The notes beneath the pieces were generated by a model. That model saw only the letters and a list, made by a program, of their open reading frames with translations. It searched no databases and was not told the DNA's origin. Shown here piece by piece: positions 1-8,249 of a DNA stretch of 64,000 nt. Positions within the stretch are counted from its first letter, which is position 1. Each line of letters opens with the position of its first letter. This DNA comes from an uncultured bacterium (GTDB lineage: Bacteria > Desulfobacterota > GWC2-55-46). Where the stretch lies: NCBI GenBank assembly GCA_905339405.1, contig CAJPGC010000014.1, positions 95,444 to 159,443 on the forward strand, read 5' to 3'. The position numbers and the translations under genes were made by a program.

Positions 1-3000
1 CCCTTCCTTTCCATATGGCGTAGACGGCCGGCAGCACGAGGAGCTCGAGGAGCCCGGAGGTGAACATGCCTCCGACCATCGGCGCGGCAATCTTTTTCAT
101 CACGTCCGCCCCCGTGCCCATGCTCCACATTATCGGCAGCAGGCCGAAGATTATCGCCGTGACGGTCATGACCTTCGGCCGCACCCTGAGGACCGTTCCT
201 TCCATTATCGCCTCGTTGAGGTCGGCTTTCGTGTTGAGTCTGCCCTCGGCTTTGCGCTTGGCCCAGGCCTGGTCCAGGTATATGAGCATCACTATGCCCA
301 TCTCGGCATCGAGCCCGGCTAGGGCGATGAACCCGACGGCCACTCCTATTGAAAGGTTGTAGCCGAGGATGTACAGGAGCCACGCCGCGCCAATCAAAGA
401 GAACGGAATGGCGAGCAGGATTATGAGGCATTCCGTTATCGACTTGAAGTTGAGGTAAAGGAGTAGGAATATTATGGCGAGCGTCAGGGGCACGATGACC
501 TTGAGCCTGGCGTAGGCCCTCTCCATGTACTCGTACTGGCCGCTCCACGAGGCGTAGTAGCCGGGCGGGAACTTCACGTCCTTTTCCACGGCCGCCTTTG
601 CCTCGGCCACGTATCCGCCTATGTCAGTGTCCCTCACGTCGATGAAAATCCACGTGGTGAGGAGGGCGTTTTCAGTGCGCACCGCTGGAGGGCCCATCTT
701 TACCTGTATGTCGGCGACCTGCGAAAGAGGGATATTGACGCCGCTCATGGCAGGCACGAGCACGCGCTTGAGCTTGTCTATGTCGTCACGGAGCTCCCTC
801 TGGTAGCGGACGTTCACCGGGTAGCGCTCGAGCCCCTCGACGGTCGTGGTGACGTTCTCGCCGCCTATGGCGGTCATGACTACCGACTGCACCTCCTCTA
901 CCTTGAGGCCGAACCTTGCTGCCTCCTCGCGCTTTATGCTTATGTCGAGGTAGTAGCCGCCGCCAATCCTTTCCGCGTAGGCGCTCGCTGTCCCCGGCAC
1001 TTTCTTGACCGCCGTCTCGACTTCAAGGGCTACCTTCTCGAGCTCTTCGAGGTCCTTGCCGAATACCTTTATCCCAACCGGCGTCCTTATGCCGGTGGAG
1101 AGCATGTCGGTCCTGGCCTTGATTGGCATTGTCCACGCGCCCGTTACGCCCGGCATCGAGAGGGCTTCGTCCATCTCTTTCACGAGAGCTTCCATCGTCA
1201 TGCCAGGACGCCACTGCTCTTTTGGCTTAAGGTTGATGACCGTTTCGAACATCTCAAAGGGGGCCGGGTCTGTGGCCGTGAGGGCCCTTCCGGCCTTGCC
1301 GAAGACGCTTTCGACCTCGGGGAAGCCCTTGATTATCCTGTCCTGCGTCTGCAGGAGCTCAGCCGTTTTCGTGACAGATATGCCCGGGAGCGTCACCGGC
1401 ATGTAAAGGAGAGTCCCTTCGTTGAGGGCGGGCATGAACTCGCTGCCGAGCCTCGTGACCGGGTATATCGTGACGGCGAGGGCCGCAAGCGCGATGAGTA
1501 TCGTCGCTTTCCTGTGCCTCAAGACCTTCTCTATGGCGGGCCTGTAAAGCCAGACCAGAGTCCTTGTTATCGGGTTTTTCTCCTCGGGCTGGATTTTCCC
1601 CTTGATGAAAAAGCCCATGAGGACAGGCACGAGGGTGATTGAAAGGAGGGCGGCGGCCGCCATCGCGAAGGTCTTGGTGTAGGCGAGCGGCTTGAAGAGC
1701 CTTCCTTCCTGCGCTTCTAGCGTGAATATCGGCATGAAAGATACGGTAATGATGAGGAGGGAGAAGAAAAGCGGGGGGCCCACTTCCTTGGCGGCCCTGC
1801 CGATGACCTCCCAGCGGTCTGTTTCGCCACCAGACCTCTCGAGGTGCTTGTGGCCGTTCTCGACCATGATTATCGCGCCGTCTATCATCGCGCCTATCGC
1901 GATGGCAATGCCGCCGAGGCTCATGATATTGGCATTTATGCCCATCATGTACATGACTATGAATGATACGAGTATGCCGACGGGCAGCATTATTATGGCA
2001 ACGAGCGACGACCTGAAGTGAAGGAGGAAGATGACGCAGACGATCGATACGAGGATGGACTCTTCGACGAGCTTCGTCTTTAGAGTATCTATGGCGTCGT
2101 ATATGAGGCCGCTCCTGTCGTAGACGGCACGTATTTTGACGCCGGGCGGCAGGCCCGCTTCTATCTCTGAAAGCTTCGCCTTGACGCCGTTTATGACCTC
2201 GAGCGCGTTCTCCCCGAAGCGCATGACGACGATGCCGCCGACGGCCTCGCCCTCTCCGTTGAGCTCGGCTATGCCCCTTCTTTCGTCGGGGCCTACTTCG
2301 ACCCTCGCCACGTCCCTTATCCTCACGGGCGTGCCCGTGCGGTCGGCCTTCAACACGATGTTCTCGATGTCAGGGACGCTCTTTATGTAACCGAGCCCCC
2401 GCACCATGTACTCGCGCTCGGCCATCTCCACGACCCGCCCGCCTACGTCCGTGTTGCTCATCTGCAGGGATTTTACGACCTCGCCGATCGACACTCCGTG
2501 GGTGACGAGCCTGTTCGGGTCGATGTTAACCTGGTACTGCTTCACGAACCCGCCGACCGAGGCGACCTCCGACACTCCAGGCACTGACGTGAGCTGGTAG
2601 CGGATGAACCAGTCCTGTATTGAGCGGAGCTCGGCGAGGCTCATGTTCGCGCCCTCTACGACGTACTCGTAGACCCAGCCGACGCCTGTGGCGTCGGGGC
2701 CGAGAGTGGGGGAAACTCCCTGTGGGAGCTTGCCGGAGGCGAAGTTCAGGTACTCCAACACCCTCGAGCGGGCCCAGTAGATGTCGGTCCCGTCCTCGAA
2801 GATGACGTACACGAAAGATACGCCGAAAAAGGAGTAGCCCCTCACGACCTTTGCCTTTGGGACCGAGAGCATGGCGGTCGTCAGTGGGTATGTCACCTGG
2901 TCTTCTACAACCTGCGGGGCCTGTCCGGGGTATTCGGTGAAGATTATGACCTGCGCGTCAGACAGGTCGGGAATGGCGTCAATCGAGGTGTTGTAGACGG

Positions 3001-3088
3001 CCCATACGCCCCAGCCGGTTATGAAGAGGGCCGCGAGGATTACGGCGAAGCGGTTCTTTATGGAAAGCTCTATTATCTTCCTGAGCAT
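1..3088 (-). CDS. cusA: Heavy-metal RND efflux pump, CusA/CzcA family (3' end cut by window)
   Basis: Inner-membrane proton-driven pump of a tripartite CusCBA system that moves metal ions from periplasm or cytoplasm out of the cell. About 1029 codons are present, reading from MLRKIIELSIKNRF to a C-terminal LELLVLPAVYAIWKGR, so only a handful of residues are missing (family about 1040). The porter signature GTDIYWARSRVLEYL lies near residue 105. The TM4 stretch IAIAIGAMIDGAIIMVEN matches the Cu(I)/Ag(I) subtype rather than the DFG-type Zn/Co/Cd pumps, so copper or silver is the likely substrate (inference from family knowledge). The start ATG overlaps the cusB stop by one base (TGATG), so the two are translationally coupled. 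It is the last gene of the minus-strand cus operon. Confidence 0.93.
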   Translation of the reverse strand, partial: MLRKIIELSIKNRFAVILAALFITGWGVWAVYNTSIDAIPDLSDAQVIIFTEYPGQAPQVVEDQVTYPLTTAMLSVPKAKVVRGYSFFGVSFVYVIFEDGTDIYWARSRVLEYLNFASGKLPQGVSPTLGPDATGVGWVYEYVVEGANMSLAELRSIQDWFIRYQLTSVPGVSEVASVGGFVKQYQVNIDPNRLVTHGVSIGEVVKSLQMSNTDVGGRVVEMAEREYMVRGLGYIKSVPDIENIVLKADRTGTPVRIRDVARVEVGPDERRGIAELNGEGEAVGGIVVMRFGENALEVINGVKAKLSEIEAGLPPGVKIRAVYDRSGLIYDAIDTLKTKLVEESILVSIVCVIFLLHFRSSLVAIIMLPVGILVSFIVMYMMGINANIMSLGGIAIAIGAMIDGAIIMVENGHKHLERSGGETDRWEVIGRAAKEVGPPLFFSLLIITVSFMPIFTLEAQEGRLFKPLAYTKTFAMAAAALLSITLVPVLMGFFIKGKIQPEEKNPITRTLVWLYRPAIEKVLRHRKATILIALAALAVTIYPVTRLGSEFMPALNEGTLLYMPVTLPGISVTKTAELLQTQDRIIKGFPEVESVFGKAGRALTATDPAPFEMFETVINLKPKEQWRPGMTMEALVKEMDEALSMPGVTGAWTMPIKARTDMLSTGIRTPVGIKVFGKDLEELEKVALEVETAVKKVPGTASAYAERIGGGYYLDISIKREEAARFGLKVEEVQSVVMTAIGGENVTTTVEGLERYPVNVRYQRELRDDIDKLKRVLVPAMSGVNIPLSQVADIQVKMGPPAVRTENALLTTWIFIDVRDTDIGGYVAEAKAAVEKDVKFPPGYYASWSGQYEYMERAYARLKVIVPLTLAIIFLLLYLNFKSITECLIILLAIPFSLIGAAWLLYILGYNLSIGVAVGFIALAGLDAEMGIVMLIYLDQAWAKRKAEGRLNTKADLNEAIMEGTVLRVRPKVMTVTAIIFGLLPIMWSMGTGADVMKKIAAPMVGGMFTSGLLELLVLPAVYAIWKGR

Positions 3089-4425
3089 CAGTGCCTGTGC
3101 TCCGTTGCAGGAGCCTCCTGAGGCTTGCCCTCTTCTTCAGAACGGGGGCTGCCCATCGAGCTTACTGCCGCCTTGAGGTTGCTTTCGGAGTCGACGAGGA
3201 AGTTCGCCGAGGTCACTACCCAGTCCCCTTCGGCAAGCCCATCGAGGACTTCCCACGCTTCGGCCCCCTTTGCCCCAGCTCTTATCTCCCTGGGCTCGAA
3301 CGTGCCGTCGCGCCTGTCCACTATGACCAGCCTTCTTGTGCCAGTGTCTATGACGGCCGAATCAGGGACGATGAGCGCGCCTTTGGCAACAGGAGCCTCA
3401 AGCTCGACGTTGAGGTACATGCCTAATTTGAGCCTGTGGCCGCTGTTGTCAAGGGAGAACCTGACCTTGGCGGTCCTCGATTCCGCTGTGGCCTCTTCCG
3501 GGGCGTACCTTATGGAGCCCAGGTGGGTGTATATGTGCTCTATCGTGCCGATGTGCCTGTCAGACGGTGAGTACGACGGCGTCAACACTGCCTTCTGCCC
3601 TTTTTTTATGTACGGCATCTCGTATTCGTAGACTTCCCCGTAGACCCAGACGCGGGAGTGGTCGATTATCTTGAAGAGCTCTTCTCCCGCTTCTATCTTC
3701 TGCCCTTCGACGACCTTCTTTTCAGTCACAGAGCCAGCAACAGGCGAGCGTATAGCGAGAGTCCTTGAGGGCGTTTCTCGTTTCTTCAGTTTTTCTATCT
3801 GGTCGTCCGAGATGTCCCAGTACTTGAGCCTCTGGCGGGCGGCATCGACGAGGGCCTTCGCGCCGCTCCCGGCCTCAGCGTACGGGCTGTCTTTCACCTT
3901 TTCGTAGCTTTCAAGCGCCAGCAGATACTCCTGCTGGGCGGAGATGAGCTCCGGGCTGTACAGCTCAAGGAGCTTCTCCCCGTTGGAGACCATCTCGTCG
4001 GTCCTGTTGACGTAAAGTTTTTCTATCCAGCCGGGGACCTTCGCGGTAATGACGTGCACGCGGTCTTCGACCGGCTCGACCCTGCCGACGGTCCTTATTG
4101 TGCGCTTGAGGTCGCCTCTTGTGACCTGGGCCGACTTCACCCCGATTTTCTGTATCCTCTCCGGGGTGATCCTCACCGTGCCTTGAGGCGTGCCGGGGGC
4201 CGCCGCCTCGTCTTCGTAGACTGGCACGTAGTCCATGCCCATCTGGTCTTTCATCGGCACCGGGGAGGTCACTTGCGGGTCCATGGGGTTCCTGTAGAAA
4301 AGGACCTTGCGCTCAGCCTCGGCTGCGGGCTTCGGGGCCGGGCTTTCCATGCCTGCATACCAGACGATTACCCCTCCGGCCAGAAGGCCTATCAACATCA
4401 TTAAAACGCCCGTCATTTTTTTCAT
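3088..4425 (-). CDS. cusB: Membrane fusion protein of heavy-metal efflux, CusB-like
   Basis: Periplasmic adaptor linking the RND pump to the outer-membrane channel. The 445-residue protein has an N-terminal membrane anchor or signal (residues 5-25). A Met-rich heavy-metal-binding segment follows around residues 44-72, containing YRNPMDPQV and MKDQMGMDYVPVY. Next come barrel-sandwich, alpha-helical hairpin and beta-barrel domains typical of HlyD/CusB adaptors. The Met-rich segment is the counterpart of the Cu(I)/Ag(I) handover site in CusB, which supports copper or silver as substrate. The C-terminus is acidic and ends in EHRH. It lies 21 nt after cusC and overlaps cusA by one base. Confidence 0.92.
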   Translation of the reverse strand: MKKMTGVLMMLIGLLAGGVIVWYAGMESPAPKPAAEAERKVLFYRNPMDPQVTSPVPMKDQMGMDYVPVYEDEAAAPGTPQGTVRITPERIQKIGVKSAQVTRGDLKRTIRTVGRVEPVEDRVHVITAKVPGWIEKLYVNRTDEMVSNGEKLLELYSPELISAQQEYLLALESYEKVKDSPYAEAGSGAKALVDAARQRLKYWDISDDQIEKLKKRETPSRTLAIRSPVAGSVTEKKVVEGQKIEAGEELFKIIDHSRVWVYGEVYEYEMPYIKKGQKAVLTPSYSPSDRHIGTIEHIYTHLGSIRYAPEEATAESRTAKVRFSLDNSGHRLKLGMYLNVELEAPVAKGALIVPDSAVIDTGTRRLVIVDRRDGTFEPREIRAGAKGAEAWEVLDGLAEGDWVVTSANFLVDSESNLKAAVSSMGSPRSEEEGKPQEAPATEHRH

Positions 4426-4446
4426 GTCGATTAAAAACCTTTCCGC

Positions 4447-5721
4447 TTATTCCTTTTGTGCCGTTGAAAGCTCGACGCCGGAGGCGCGCTCCAAATTGGC
4501 GAGCCTCCTGTTGTATTCGAAGAGGGCTTTCAAATAGTCGGTGCGTGTCTTCCTGAGGTCGCGTTCGGTCTCGAGCAGCATGAGAAGGTCTATGCGCCCC
4601 GTCCTGTAGTTCCGGAGGGCCGACTCGTAAGACAGCTCGGCCTGCGGCACCAGCGACGTCTCGAAGAGCTCCATCTGCCTCAAGGAGGCCTCTACCTCTA
4701 TGGACGCGCTTTTGACTTCCAGGGCCTTCCTGTTCTTTCCGGCCTTGAGGCGCGCGTGCGCTTGTCTGGCCTTTGCTTTCGCGCCCTCAGAGAGGCTTTC
4801 GTACTTCCCCCGCCATATCGGTATGTTGACCTGGAACATCAAATCGTAACTGTCGAAACTGCCGTCGCGCTGTATCGGCGCGACGCCGACCATGAAGTCA
4901 GGGTAGTAGTTTTTGTCCGCAAGCCTGGCCCCGAGCTCGCTGCCCTCCGTGTCCGCTTTCAGCATGGCTATATCCGGCGTCGATTCGACCGCGCCTTTCA
5001 TGAGCTCTTCAGCGTCGAACGAGACCCGCCCCTTAGGCAGTTCGGCATTGCCGCCAAGCTCCTCGGACTGGTCCATGTTGACGAGAGACTTTATCCCGGC
5101 TGCGGCCGCTTCCCTTCTGGCTTCGAGCATTATGAGCTCGTCGGTGAGCATCGCCTGTTCGACGTTGAGCTTTATGACGTCCTGCTGCGTCACCTGGCCC
5201 GTCGAGTACATCGTACCCGCTATGTCGGCGGCAGTTGAAAGGAGGTCTTTTATATCCTTCGTTATGCGTATCGATTCGTCTATGAAGGCGTACTCGAAGT
5301 ACGCCTCCTTTACCATCGCCGTCAGTTCGAGCTCGGCCGAGCTTATGGCAGCCCTCGCGCCAGCGGCTTCCTTGTTGGCCATCTGTTCTTTGAGCGAGCG
5401 CTTTCCGGGGAACGGGAACATCTGGCTGAGCGTGTACCTCGTCATCATCGCGTTGCCAGGGCCGGCCTCGAGCGGGCGTTTCGTCGAGAGGTCTTCGAGC
5501 TCGATTTTCAAGGTGGGGTCGTCGAGGCTGCCTTCGGCCCTGGCAATGGCCTCGGCTGAAAAAGCTTCCTCGCGCAGTGCCGCGAGCTCGGGGTTGGTCT
5601 TCCTCGCCCGTTCGAGGAGCTCTTCCAGGACGAGCCTGTCCGCCGAAAGGGATAGGGCAGGGCTGGAAAATGCAGTTATCAGAGCTGCCGCGGCGGCCGC
5701 AAGTGCGATTCTACCCCGCAT
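4447..5721 (-). CDS. cusC: Outer-membrane efflux channel, TolC/CusC family
   Basis: Outer-membrane channel that completes the tripartite pump. The 424 residues begin with a signal peptide (Ala-rich core, cleavage near SPALSLSA). Two repeats of the OEP family follow, with long helical segments such as LEELLERARKTNPELAALREEAF at the start of repeat 1. ALRNYRTGRIDLLMLLE, near the end of repeat 2, is the usual TolC-family tunnel-helix signature. Length fits the family (about 420-460). It sits 10 nt downstream of the small secreted protein gene and 21 nt upstream of cusB, in one operon. The exact subfamily (CusC or CzcC) cannot be told from the sequence alone and is taken from the neighbouring pump. 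Confidence 0.9.
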   Translation of the reverse strand: MRGRIALAAAAAALITAFSSPALSLSADRLVLEELLERARKTNPELAALREEAFSAEAIARAEGSLDDPTLKIELEDLSTKRPLEAGPGNAMMTRYTLSQMFPFPGKRSLKEQMANKEAAGARAAISSAELELTAMVKEAYFEYAFIDESIRITKDIKDLLSTAADIAGTMYSTGQVTQQDVIKLNVEQAMLTDELIMLEARREAAAAGIKSLVNMDQSEELGGNAELPKGRVSFDAEELMKGAVESTPDIAMLKADTEGSELGARLADKNYYPDFMVGVAPIQRDGSFDSYDLMFQVNIPIWRGKYESLSEGAKAKARQAHARLKAGKNRKALEVKSASIEVEASLRQMELFETSLVPQAELSYESALRNYRTGRIDLLMLLETERDLRKTRTDYLKALFEYNRRLANLERASGVELSTAQKE

Positions 5722-5731
5722 TGGTCTCTCC

Positions 5732-6109
5732 TCAAGGTATGTTATGGGTGAACTCGAGCCTTATTGACCTGCCGGAAGATTCTATCGATATGTCGAAACT
5801 ATATCTGCCCGGTCTGGACATGTCCAGCGAGTTCATGAACGAATACGCCTCTCCCATCTTCATCCCGAGGAGGTCTTTTTCCACCTTCCTTCCGTCCGGG
5901 AAAGTGACGCTCGCCCGGACCTTCGCGTCGGTTATCTCTTTTCCGCTGGGGAGCTCGCTGAGAAAGAGGTCGACCATTTTTTTGGCCGGGTCGGTCTTGA
6001 GGACCCCTTTGACTCCGCCGGATGATTTTACCGAGGTCTCGGCTGAGACGATCGACGCGTAGAACCCAAGCGTGAAGACTATCAGAAAGAGAACCGTTAC
6101 TTTTTTCAT
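5732..6109 (-). CDS. Small secreted protein leading the metal-efflux operon (YtkA/FixH-like)
   Basis: A 125-residue exported protein. The signal peptide is MKKVTVLFLIVFTLGFYASIVSA. The mature part looks like an all-beta Ig-type domain with the pattern TDAKVRASVTFPDGRK, a GEAYSFMNSLDMS turn and GRYSFDISIE, resembling YtkA/FixH-like domains. I chose the ATG at 6109 over a longer reading because AAGGAGGG sits just upstream and the signal peptide starts there. It is the first gene of the cus operon, directly behind a palindromic operator. Methionines in GMKMGEAYSFMNSLDM could bind Cu(I). A periplasmic metal-handling role is inference. Confidence 0.75.
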   Translation of the reverse strand: MKKVTVLFLIVFTLGFYASIVSAETSVKSSGGVKGVLKTDPAKKMVDLFLSELPSGKEITDAKVRASVTFPDGRKVEKDLLGMKMGEAYSFMNSLDMSRPGRYSFDISIESSGRSIRLEFTHNIP

Positions 6110-6120
6110 TGTCCCTCCTT

Positions 6121-6133
6121 CTACATACTGTAG
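6121..6133. promoter_or_regulatory. BlaI/CopY-type operator of the cus operon
   Basis: Perfect 13-bp palindrome CTACATACTGTAG (arms CTACA/TGTAG), right upstream of the ribosome-binding site of the first cus-operon gene and overlapping a candidate -10 box. TACA...TGTA half-sites are the known core of BlaI/MecI/CopY operators, and a BlaI-family gene lies 0.9 kb upstream. A related copy is in the blaI promoter. Confidence 0.7.
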
Positions 6134-6156
6134 AAAAGTTTGGCAAAAAAAATCAA
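6127..6156 (-). promoter_or_regulatory. Candidate sigma-70 promoter of the cus operon
   Basis: On the minus strand, TTGATT (6156-6151) and TACAGT (6132-6127) are 18 bp apart. The -10 box lies within the operator palindrome, so a bound repressor would block it. The -35 box overlaps the stop codon of the M56 peptidase gene, so the cus genes could also be reached by readthrough from the regulator operon. Confidence 0.45.
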
Positions 6157-7040
6157 TGCTTGTGGCTGTGTTTTGCCGAGCAGTGTTCCCTGCACCCCTC
6201 GACCATGTCAGCGTGCGTCTCGCATTTGTCCAGCGTGCACTCGTGCGCCTTTGCACCGGCGTAGAAAGGCATTGAAAGAGAGAGCAAAATGGCCGCGAAA
6301 ATGGCCGCGCTTATGACCGCCGCCCTTGCCGGGACCCTGAAGGAGGCCTGCTTTCCTTCGAGCAGCCTCCTTACCCTGCCTGTGACCTGTTCCGTGTTGT
6401 CGGCCAGCGCCGCGTGGAGAGCCCCATTCCTTGCGACCTTTATCATCGCAGAAGCGAGGCTTATTGGCCCGCCCGGTGCGTCTGCTGCCTTGTCGTCTGC
6501 TTCATGCTCTTTTTTGAGGCGCGCGAAAAAGGCCAGGTGACTTACAGCGGGCAGATAGAAAAAGACGTCCTTCGCGAAGCCGATGAGGAGGAACCTCAAC
6601 GGGTCAAAGCCCTTCTTGTGCTTCAGTTCATGGAGGAAGACCGCCCGGAGTTCGTCCTTTTCAAGGCCGTTGAGGAGCCCGGTGGAGATGTATATACGGG
6701 GGCGCAGCAAGCCGCAGGTAAAAGCAGTCTTGACCCTGTCGTCTTTTATAAGGGCTATCTCTCCCCTCATTTTCACGGGCAGAGAGGAGACGGCCTTTCT
6801 GGCCTTGACGATGTTGCTTGCGGCCCTGAAAGGGGCGTAGATGAGCCCGGAGGCCACGAGGAGTGCCCCAGACCATATGAAAAAGAGTTTGGCGAGGGAA
6901 GCCAGCTCGACGCAGCGCACGAGAAGAGACTGGCAGGCTTCAAGAGCGCCGGATGTAAGTGACAAAACGCCGGGGAAGGCGAAGGCAGCCCAGGCTGCCG
7001 AGATGACGATGAAAGAGAGAAGGAGGGCGCTTAGAGTCAT
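6153..7040 (-). CDS. BlaR1-like M56 family membrane metalloprotease with Cys/His-rich tail
   Basis: A 295-residue membrane zinc protease of the BlaR1/MecR1 class, expected to trigger loss of its partner BlaI repressor when it senses a signal. Membrane helices lie near residues 3-23, 48-70 and 240-260. The zinc motif HELKH is at about residues 137-141, preceded by the M56 pattern GLLRPRIYISTGLL. The usual beta-lactam-sensor domain is absent. Instead, the last 30 or so residues outside the final helix hold four Cys and six His, as expected of a metal-binding tail. The start ATG forms an ATGA overlap with blaI, which rules out the longer upstream reading. Placed before a Cu/Ag efflux operon, it is plausibly a metal-sensing protease (inference). 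Confidence 0.85.
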   Translation of the reverse strand: MTLSALLLSFIVISAAWAAFAFPGVLSLTSGALEACQSLLVRCVELASLAKLFFIWSGALLVASGLIYAPFRAASNIVKARKAVSSLPVKMRGEIALIKDDRVKTAFTCGLLRPRIYISTGLLNGLEKDELRAVFLHELKHKKGFDPLRFLLIGFAKDVFFYLPAVSHLAFFARLKKEHEADDKAADAPGGPISLASAMIKVARNGALHAALADNTEQVTGRVRRLLEGKQASFRVPARAAVISAAIFAAILLSLSMPFYAGAKAHECTLDKCETHADMVEGCREHCSAKHSHKH

Positions 7041-7465
7041 TTTTTGCCCTCCGTTGAGCCGCCAAGCTCCTTTTTCTTGCTCTCGATGAGCTCCGAGAGC
7101 CGTTCCAGCTCGCCGGGGTCTGTGTCGGCGAGAGCGTCCACCAGAGAAGCGCAAAGCCCGCTGGCCGAGATGCCGAGTATGCCCTTGAAGACGTCCTCGG
7201 AGATTGTCCTGGCGAACTCTTCCCTTGAGAAGGCGGGGGAAAAGGCGATGAGCCCGGCCCCTTTTTGCTTTGCGACCAGCCCCTTTTTGGCGAGCCTTTC
7301 CAGAACGGTGAGGACGGTCGTGAGCGCTATCTCCCTGCCTGATTTGATGCCGGAGAAGACGTCCCTTCCGGATGAGGCGCCCGAAGCCCAGAGGAACTCC
7401 ATTACATCCTGCTCGAGCGGGCCCAGGGGGCTGCCGTATGTCTCAATCCTTGATTTTCTCGCCAT
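7037..7465 (-). CDS. BlaI/MecI/CopY family transcriptional repressor
   Basis: A winged-helix repressor of about 142 residues. The N-terminal pattern SPLGPLEQDVMEFLW is typical of BlaI. The recognition-helix region IALTTVLTVLERLAKKGLV follows, and the C-terminal part holds the dimerisation and cleavage region. The ATG at 7465 is preferred; an in-frame TTG four codons upstream would give 146 residues. It overlaps the M56 protease gene by four bases. Its own promoter has an operator-like palindrome in the spacer, implying autoregulation, and a matching palindrome precedes the cus operon. CopY, a copper-responsive repressor, belongs to the same family, which fits a metal role here. Confidence 0.9.
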   Translation of the reverse strand: MARKSRIETYGSPLGPLEQDVMEFLWASGASSGRDVFSGIKSGREIALTTVLTVLERLAKKGLVAKQKGAGLIAFSPAFSREEFARTISEDVFKGILGISASGLCASLVDALADTDPGELERLSELIESKKKELGGSTEGKK

Positions 7466-7489
7466 AGGCCTCTTCAAAAGTACAAACCC

Positions 7490-7518
7490 ATATTATTCGA
7501 CATTATGTAGAAAGTCAA
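7490..7518 (-). promoter_or_regulatory. blaI promoter with operator in the spacer
   Basis: Minus strand: TTGACT (7518-7513), a 17-bp spacer and TAATAT (7495-7490), a near-consensus sigma-70 promoter 25 bp before the blaI start. The spacer contains the palindrome-like CTACATAATGTCG, read as CGACATTATGTAG on the plus strand at 7498-7510. It matches the cus operator at 10 of 13 positions. Confidence 0.75.
7498..7510. promoter_or_regulatory. Second BlaI-type operator (blaI autoregulation)
   Basis: CGACATTATGTAG, an imperfect ACA-N3-TGT dyad, sits between the -35 and -10 boxes of the blaI promoter, where a bound repressor would exclude RNA polymerase. It shares arm sequence and spacing with the cus operator at 6121-6133. 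Confidence 0.6.
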
Positions 7519-7528
7519 GCGGAATTCC

Positions 7529-7557
7529 TTGCTTATGCCTCTTCTTTACTGTACATT
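7529..7557 (+). promoter_or_regulatory. Weak candidate promoter for the tmk operon
   Basis: TTGCTT and TACATT separated by 17 bp on the plus strand in the 127-bp divergent gap between blaI and tmk. It is only a partial match to consensus, and no better candidate is visible. Confidence 0.3.
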
Positions 7558-7592
7558 GATAAAATCGCGAATTCCTTCATTTCGGAGCTTCT

Positions 7593-8225
7593 TTGGGTTT
7601 CTTTATAACTTTCGAAGGGATAGAGGGGTGCGGCAAGTCGACCCAGCTTGGGCTCCTTAAAGCCCACCTTGAAAAAAAGGGCAGGCCGGTCTTGAGCGTT
7701 CGGGAGCCGGGCGGCACGCTTCTCGGGGAAGCCGTGAGGTCGGTCCTCCTGAGCGGTACCGAAGAAGGGGTCGACCCCTGGGCCGAGCTTTTTTTATATG
7801 AGGCCTGCCGGGCGCAGCTCGTCTCGAAGGTCATAAGGCCGGCCCTTGCCGCCGGGAAGGTCGTCGTCTCCGACAGGTTCTACGATTCGACTCTAGCCTA
7901 CCAGGGTTTCGGCAGGGGGCTGGACGCTTCCAAAATCGAAAGCCTCAACGAGCTCGCAACCGGAGGCCTTGTCCCCGACGTGACGATACTTGTCGACTGC
8001 CCCGAAGAGGTCGGGCTTCACCGTGCCTGGTCGCGGATAAACGCCTCGGCTGGCGCGAGGGAAGACCGTTTCGAGAAAGAGGCCCTCGATTTTCACAGGC
8101 GCGTGCGCCAGGGTTTTCTGGAGATAGCGAAGACTTCCGCGAGGGTCAAAGTGGTCGACGGCTCCCGTGAAATCTCTACGGTTCACAGGGAGATATGTGA
8201 TATTATTGAGGGAGTGGCGGGTTAG
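7593..8225 (+). CDS. tmk: Thymidylate kinase
   Basis: Phosphorylates dTMP to dTDP using ATP in the dTTP pathway. The 210-residue protein has the P-loop FEGIEGCGKST near residues 7-17, the REPGGT motif for dTMP binding, and the DRFYDSTLAYQG signature near residue 92. Length is normal for the family. The start is a TTG with GGAG five bases upstream; no in-frame ATG lies before the P-loop. It begins the conserved tmk-holB-ricT-metG-tatD run seen in many bacteria and is 24 nt from the chosen holB start. Confidence 0.95.
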   Translation: MGFFITFEGIEGCGKSTQLGLLKAHLEKKGRPVLSVREPGGTLLGEAVRSVLLSGTEEGVDPWAELFLYEACRAQLVSKVIRPALAAGKVVVSDRFYDSTLAYQGFGRGLDASKIESLNELATGGLVPDVTILVDCPEEVGLHRAWSRINASAGAREDRFEKEALDFHRRVRQGFLEIAKTSARVKVVDGSREISTVHREICDIIEGVAG

Positions 8226-8249
8226 TTCCTTTTGCCCGGTTGTGTACCC

